A DNA stretch of 59,683 bases from an uncultured Corynebacterium sp. Lineage in GTDB: Bacteria > Actinomycetota > Actinomycetes > Mycobacteriales > Mycobacteriaceae. Below the pieces are notes generated by a model. The model searched no databases. It worked only from the letters and a program-made list of their open reading frames with translations, and was not told the DNA's origin. Below are positions 56,549 through 59,683 of this stretch, one piece after another; the stretch's first letter is position 1; every line of letters starts with the position of its first letter. The stretch is taken from assembly GCF_945649885.1 (NCBI RefSeq), contig NZ_CALZFS010000002.1, positions 1-59,683 on the forward strand. Direction: 5' to 3'. The translations under genes and the position numbers were made by a program.

Positions 56549-57490
56549 ATGTCTGAGACCTCTTCCGTGTCCAAAATTGCGGTAATCACCACCGGAGGCA
56601 CCATCGCGTGTACCTCTGATGCCAATGGCCATCTCCTTCCCACCGTCAGTGGTGAAGAACTTCTCGCTCCCATCGCTGCACGCTTTGATGCCTCCGAGTT
56701 CGCCTTTGAGGTCCATGAGCTCAACCGCCTGGATTCTTCATCCATGACCTTTGCCGATATCGATGAGCTAAACAACCGGATCCACCAGGTTCTGAAAGAC
56801 CCGGCCGTGGTGGGGGTCGTGGTCACCCACGGCACCGATTCCATGGAGGAAACCGCCATCGCGGTGGATACCTTCCACACCGATCACCGCCCAGTGATCA
56901 TCACCGGTGCGCAGAAGCCCTTCGATCACTCGGAGGCTGACGGCCCGGGCAACCTCTTTGAAGCCTGCATCATCGCCTCCGATGCCTCCGCCCGCAATAT
57001 CGGTGTACTCGTGGTTTTCGGCCACGCGGTGATCCCGGCGCGTGGTTGCACCAAGTGGCACACCAGTGATGAGTTGGCTTTTGCCACCAATGGTCCTGAG
57101 GAGCCGGAGCGTCCGGATCCACTGAAGCTGACTCAGTTGGGTGAAACTTCCGTGGAGGTCATTTCTGCCTATCCTGGCGCCACCGGTGCTGCTGTAGAGG
57201 CGGCTCTTGCTGCCGGTGCGCAGGGTCTTGTGGTCGAAGCCATGGGATCTGGCAATGTCGGTTCTGCCATGGGTGCGGCTCTGGGCAAGGCGCTTGATAG
57301 CGGCGTCCCCGTGGTCATCACCACCCGTGTCCCCCGCGGCGATGTCGCTGGTGCCTACGGTGGTGCTGGCGGTGGTGCCACCTTGGCTGCTAAGGGCGCC
57401 ATCGGTTCCCGGTACTTCCGTGCCGGCCAGTCCCGTGTGCTGTTGGCAGTGGCTATCGCCACCGGTCAGCATCCGGCGACCCTGTTCTAG
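56549..57490 (+). CDS. L-asparaginase
   Basis: Hydrolyses asparagine to aspartate and ammonia. It has 313 residues and no signal peptide, so is probably cytosolic. The first catalytic threonine is Thr18 in ITTGGTIA; the Thr-Asp pair is in THGTDSMEET, and the lysine is in ITGAQKPFDH. ATG 56549 is preferred because GATACT lies just before it; ATG 56525 (MVVDTVDR) is possible, and neither has a good ribosome site. Convergent with dinB, 3 bp apart. Confidence 0.9.
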   Translation: MSETSSVSKIAVITTGGTIACTSDANGHLLPTVSGEELLAPIAARFDASEFAFEVHELNRLDSSSMTFADIDELNNRIHQVLKDPAVVGVVVTHGTDSMEETAIAVDTFHTDHRPVIITGAQKPFDHSEADGPGNLFEACIIASDASARNIGVLVVFGHAVIPARGCTKWHTSDELAFATNGPEEPERPDPLKLTQLGETSVEVISAYPGATGAAVEAALAAGAQGLVVEAMGSGNVGSAMGAALGKALDSGVPVVITTRVPRGDVAGAYGGAGGGATLAAKGAIGSRYFRAGQSRVLLAVAIATGQHPATLF

Positions 57491-57493
57491 GTT

Positions 57494-58936
57494 TTAACTG
57501 CTGGCCTCATCGGTGTCCTCAGCATGGTCATCAGGGTCAGCATTGAGGGTGAACCAGTCATCCCAGTCCAGACTGTTCAAGGGGTCAGCCGGGCTGAGGT
57601 GGGGATCATCCATGGCGAAACTGCGGGTGGTTCCACGTTGGGTGGTGCGGGTTTCAAAACGCACTGACACCACCCCGTGACCGGCACCTTGCACCCATCC
57701 GTGGCCGAATTCCGGGTGATGAATGTCCTGGGTGGCCCGCCAGGTCTGGGCATTGCCAGAGCCATCCGCATGATCCTCTGATTGGTCCATGCTGCCCTGG
57801 GCTGGTGTGGTGCTGGCCCGTACGCCTGATTCATAGTCGGTATCAGCCGGTGCGGGTGTGACGATCTGCTGATCCAGTTCTGGAAACATCACATCCTGCC
57901 GGTTTTCCTCCAGTCCGCTGAAACCTACACCAACCAACCTGATTGGTCCGGTCTCCTCCGGGTACCTGACCAGGCGGAATGCTGTTGCCTCAAGGGTGGC
58001 ACAGTCATCAGTGGCATAGGGCAGGGTGAAGGAGCGGGACTCGATGCGGAAATCATTCATCCGGAGTTTCACGTTGACGGTGCGGGCTCCCCGACCATCC
58101 TTCAATAGTCTCCGGTGTGCGCCTTCTGCAGCCCGGGTGATGGCTGCATCCACCTGGGCACGGGTGGTCAGGTCCTGTTCATAGGTGTGTTCCTGGGAGA
58201 TCTGCTTGGCTTCCGCGCGGGGTTCCACAGGGCGATCATCAATGCCCTGAGCCAGCTTCCATAATCCCGGCCCAATGGTCGGACCGAGGCTGATCTCTAC
58301 TTCCTTGGCGCTCAGGGCGGCCAGATCCGCGATGGTCTCCACACCCATGGTGGTCAGCTTGGCTTCAGTGACAGGTCCCACGCCCCACAGCACATTGACC
58401 GGCAGAGGATCAAGAAGTTCGTGTTGTTTCTCCACCGGGATGATGAACACCCCATCAGGTTTTGCCTCACCGGAGCCGATCTTGGCAAACTGCTTTCCTG
58501 ATCCTGCTCCGACTGATGCCGGCAATCCGGTTTCCGCACGGATTTCTTCTCTGAGTGCTTCCGCCCAGGCACGGACCTCATCGGGTGTGGCACCGATCAG
58601 TTCCTCTGGTTCCATATAGCCCTCATCAATGGAGAGCCTCTCCACGATCCCGGCACGTCGCTCAATGAGCTGGAAAATCCGGCGCGATGCCATGGAATAG
58701 ACCATGTGGCGTGGGGTGACCACAACAGCCCCGAAACCCACCCGGCTTTTTGCCTGGTGCATGGGCATCGCCGAACGTGCCCCGAACTTCCTGGCTTCAT
58801 AGGAGGCACCGGCGACTACTCCTCTGCCGGATACTCCACCGACCAGGACAGGTCGTCCCCGCAGGGTGGGTCGGGTCAGCTGTTCCACAGAGGCGAAAAA
58901 TGCGTCCATGTCGATGTGCAGAACCCAACGTTGCAT
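57494..58936 (-). CDS. dinB: DNA polymerase IV with extended C-terminus
   Basis: A Y-family translesion polymerase, 480 residues. Catalytic acidic residues are in HIDMDAFFASVEQ (about residue 7-19) and LSIDEGYME (about 101-109). The helix-hairpin-helix and little-finger domains follow to about residue 340. QDVMF at 347-351 resembles a sliding-clamp binding motif. A further tail of about 130 residues includes HHPEFGHGWVQGAGHGVVSV, which resembles the Tudor-like end domain of UvrD/PcrA helicases. ATG 58936 (MQRWVLHID) is chosen; the ATG at 58942 adds two residues. Confidence 0.93.
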   Translation of the reverse strand: MQRWVLHIDMDAFFASVEQLTRPTLRGRPVLVGGVSGRGVVAGASYEARKFGARSAMPMHQAKSRVGFGAVVVTPRHMVYSMASRRIFQLIERRAGIVERLSIDEGYMEPEELIGATPDEVRAWAEALREEIRAETGLPASVGAGSGKQFAKIGSGEAKPDGVFIIPVEKQHELLDPLPVNVLWGVGPVTEAKLTTMGVETIADLAALSAKEVEISLGPTIGPGLWKLAQGIDDRPVEPRAEAKQISQEHTYEQDLTTRAQVDAAITRAAEGAHRRLLKDGRGARTVNVKLRMNDFRIESRSFTLPYATDDCATLEATAFRLVRYPEETGPIRLVGVGFSGLEENRQDVMFPELDQQIVTPAPADTDYESGVRASTTPAQGSMDQSEDHADGSGNAQTWRATQDIHHPEFGHGWVQGAGHGVVSVRFETRTTQRGTTRSFAMDDPHLSPADPLNSLDWDDWFTLNADPDDHAEDTDEASS

Positions 58937-58984
58937 ACCCATGAGTTTAGGCCAAACCGAACGGATGGACGAACAGAGGTTACA

Positions 58985-59683
58985 TCAGGCGGGTCGTCGC
59001 AAGGCAACGGCGATGACCACCAGTGCGATACCGATGATTTCAGCCCAGGTGAGCATCTGTCCGAGAATAACCGCTCCCATGACTGCTGCGGTCAGGGGCA
59101 GCAGCGCCAGCAACAGGGCGAAGTAGGCGCGGCCGGCCATCCGCAGGACAATGAGGTCCAGTCCGTAGGGAATCACGGCGCTGAGCACCCCCAGACCGAA
59201 AGCCAGGCCCAGCAGTGACACGGGGGCCATGCCCAGGTTGGACATCCCCGGCCACAGCCACAGTGTCAGTGGTGCTGCCAGGAGTGCCGCCCAGAAGAAT
59301 CCCACCGTCATTCCGGTCTGGCTGTCCTGTGCAGAACTGGCAATGCGGTTGCCGGCAACGATATACAGTGCCCATAACACCGCAGCAGCCAGGGCAAACA
59401 ACACGCCCACGCTGTTAGCTGACCATTGCGCTCCTGAGATGATGACCACGCCGATGCCGGCGAGAATCAGTGCTGCCCAGTCGCGCAGGGTCCGGCTGCC
59501 CAGCGCAGCCACGGTGATGGGGCCGAGGAATTCAATGGCCACCGCGGTTCCCATGGGCAGCCGTGCGATCGCTTCATAGAAGGTCATGTTCATGGCCAGG
59601 GTGGAGATACCGTAAACCGCCGCATTGAAGCCGGTGCGGCCAAGAAAATCCCGCATCCTGGGCCGAAACAGCACTACCAACAT
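58985..59683 (-). CDS. EamA-family exporter (RhtA-like), cut by window end
   Basis: At least 232 residues with eight or more helices. MNMTFYEAIARLPMGTAVAIEFLGPI and the ending AEIIGIALVVIAVALRRP are typical of the RhtA/homoserine-threonine exporter branch of the EamA superfamily. The frame is open to the last base of the window; the Met at the edge is probably internal since about 60 residues of the family are missing. Directly upstream of dinB on the same strand. Confidence 0.85.
   Translation of the reverse strand: MLVVLFRPRMRDFLGRTGFNAAVYGISTLAMNMTFYEAIARLPMGTAVAIEFLGPITVAALGSRTLRDWAALILAGIGVVIISGAQWSANSVGVLFALAAAVLWALYIVAGNRIASSAQDSQTGMTVGFFWAALLAAPLTLWLWPGMSNLGMAPVSLLGLAFGLGVLSAVIPYGLDLIVLRMAGRAYFALLLALLPLTAAVMGAVILGQMLTWAEIIGIALVVIAVALRRPA

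Overview
The window looks like chromosomal DNA of a Corynebacterium close to the C. glutamicum / C. efficiens / C. deserti group. The evidence is near-identical protein content in ilvA, pyk and the his genes, small lipoproteins and YbjN/MTB12-like proteins typical of mycolate actinobacteria, and a gene order (glgP, pyk, lgt, his cluster, glgX, treY, treZ, ilvA, dnaE1, lspA) that I recall from C. glutamicum. No tRNA, rRNA, CRISPR array, prophage or intact insertion sequence is visible. The first gene (glycerate kinase) and the last gene (EamA exporter) are cut by the window edges.

Layout. 1-9.5 kb: glycerate kinase end, a GalT-like protein, an M20 amidohydrolase, glycogen phosphorylase glgP, a VOC dioxygenase-like protein and pyruvate kinase. 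9.5-20.5 kb, all on the minus strand: hisD-hisC-hisB, a small membrane protein, an MFS transporter, hisH-hisA-impA-hisF-hisI, a Trp-region membrane protein, a degenerate TrpC homologue and lgt. This order matches the his-trp-lgt-pyk cluster of mycobacteria with trpE, trpB and trpA missing; the remaining TrpC has lost the catalytic residues. 20.9-27 kb: a two-domain YbjN protein, a membrane protein, a lipoprotein, and a TetR regulator running into glgX. 27-30 kb: a BtuFCD-type ABC importer with a leader that partly resembles a cobalamin riboswitch. 30.3-36 kb: an HxlR regulator, an exonuclease-BRCT protein, an unknown gene and treY. 36.1-36.3 kb: a 191-bp non-autonomous element with 14-bp perfect inverted ends of IS6-family type and an exact 8-bp target duplication, just in front of a small alarmone synthetase gene (relS-like). 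37.5-44.3 kb: a 43-residue small protein gene, an LLM flavin oxidoreductase, an S4 protein, a YigZ/IMPACT protein, treZ, ilvA and a secreted protein. 44.4-59.7 kb: a MetE C-domain-like protein, dnaE1, rarD, an rluD-type synthase with lspA, lipoproteins, an ABC-F protein, asparaginase, DNA polymerase IV and an EamA exporter.

How the genes work together. Glycogen is opened by GlgP and GlgX, and maltooligosaccharides go to trehalose through TreY and TreZ; all four genes lie within 40 kb, with the alarmone synthetase between treY and treZ. The his cluster encodes seven pathway enzymes plus an inositol-monophosphatase-family protein, with a transporter embedded in it. LspA and Lgt process the lipoproteins encoded nearby. 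The most notable observations are the TrpC pseudoenzyme, the IS6-type miniature element beside relS, the BtuF leader, an 18-bp perfect palindrome on the VOC promoter, and the small gene at 37.5 kb.
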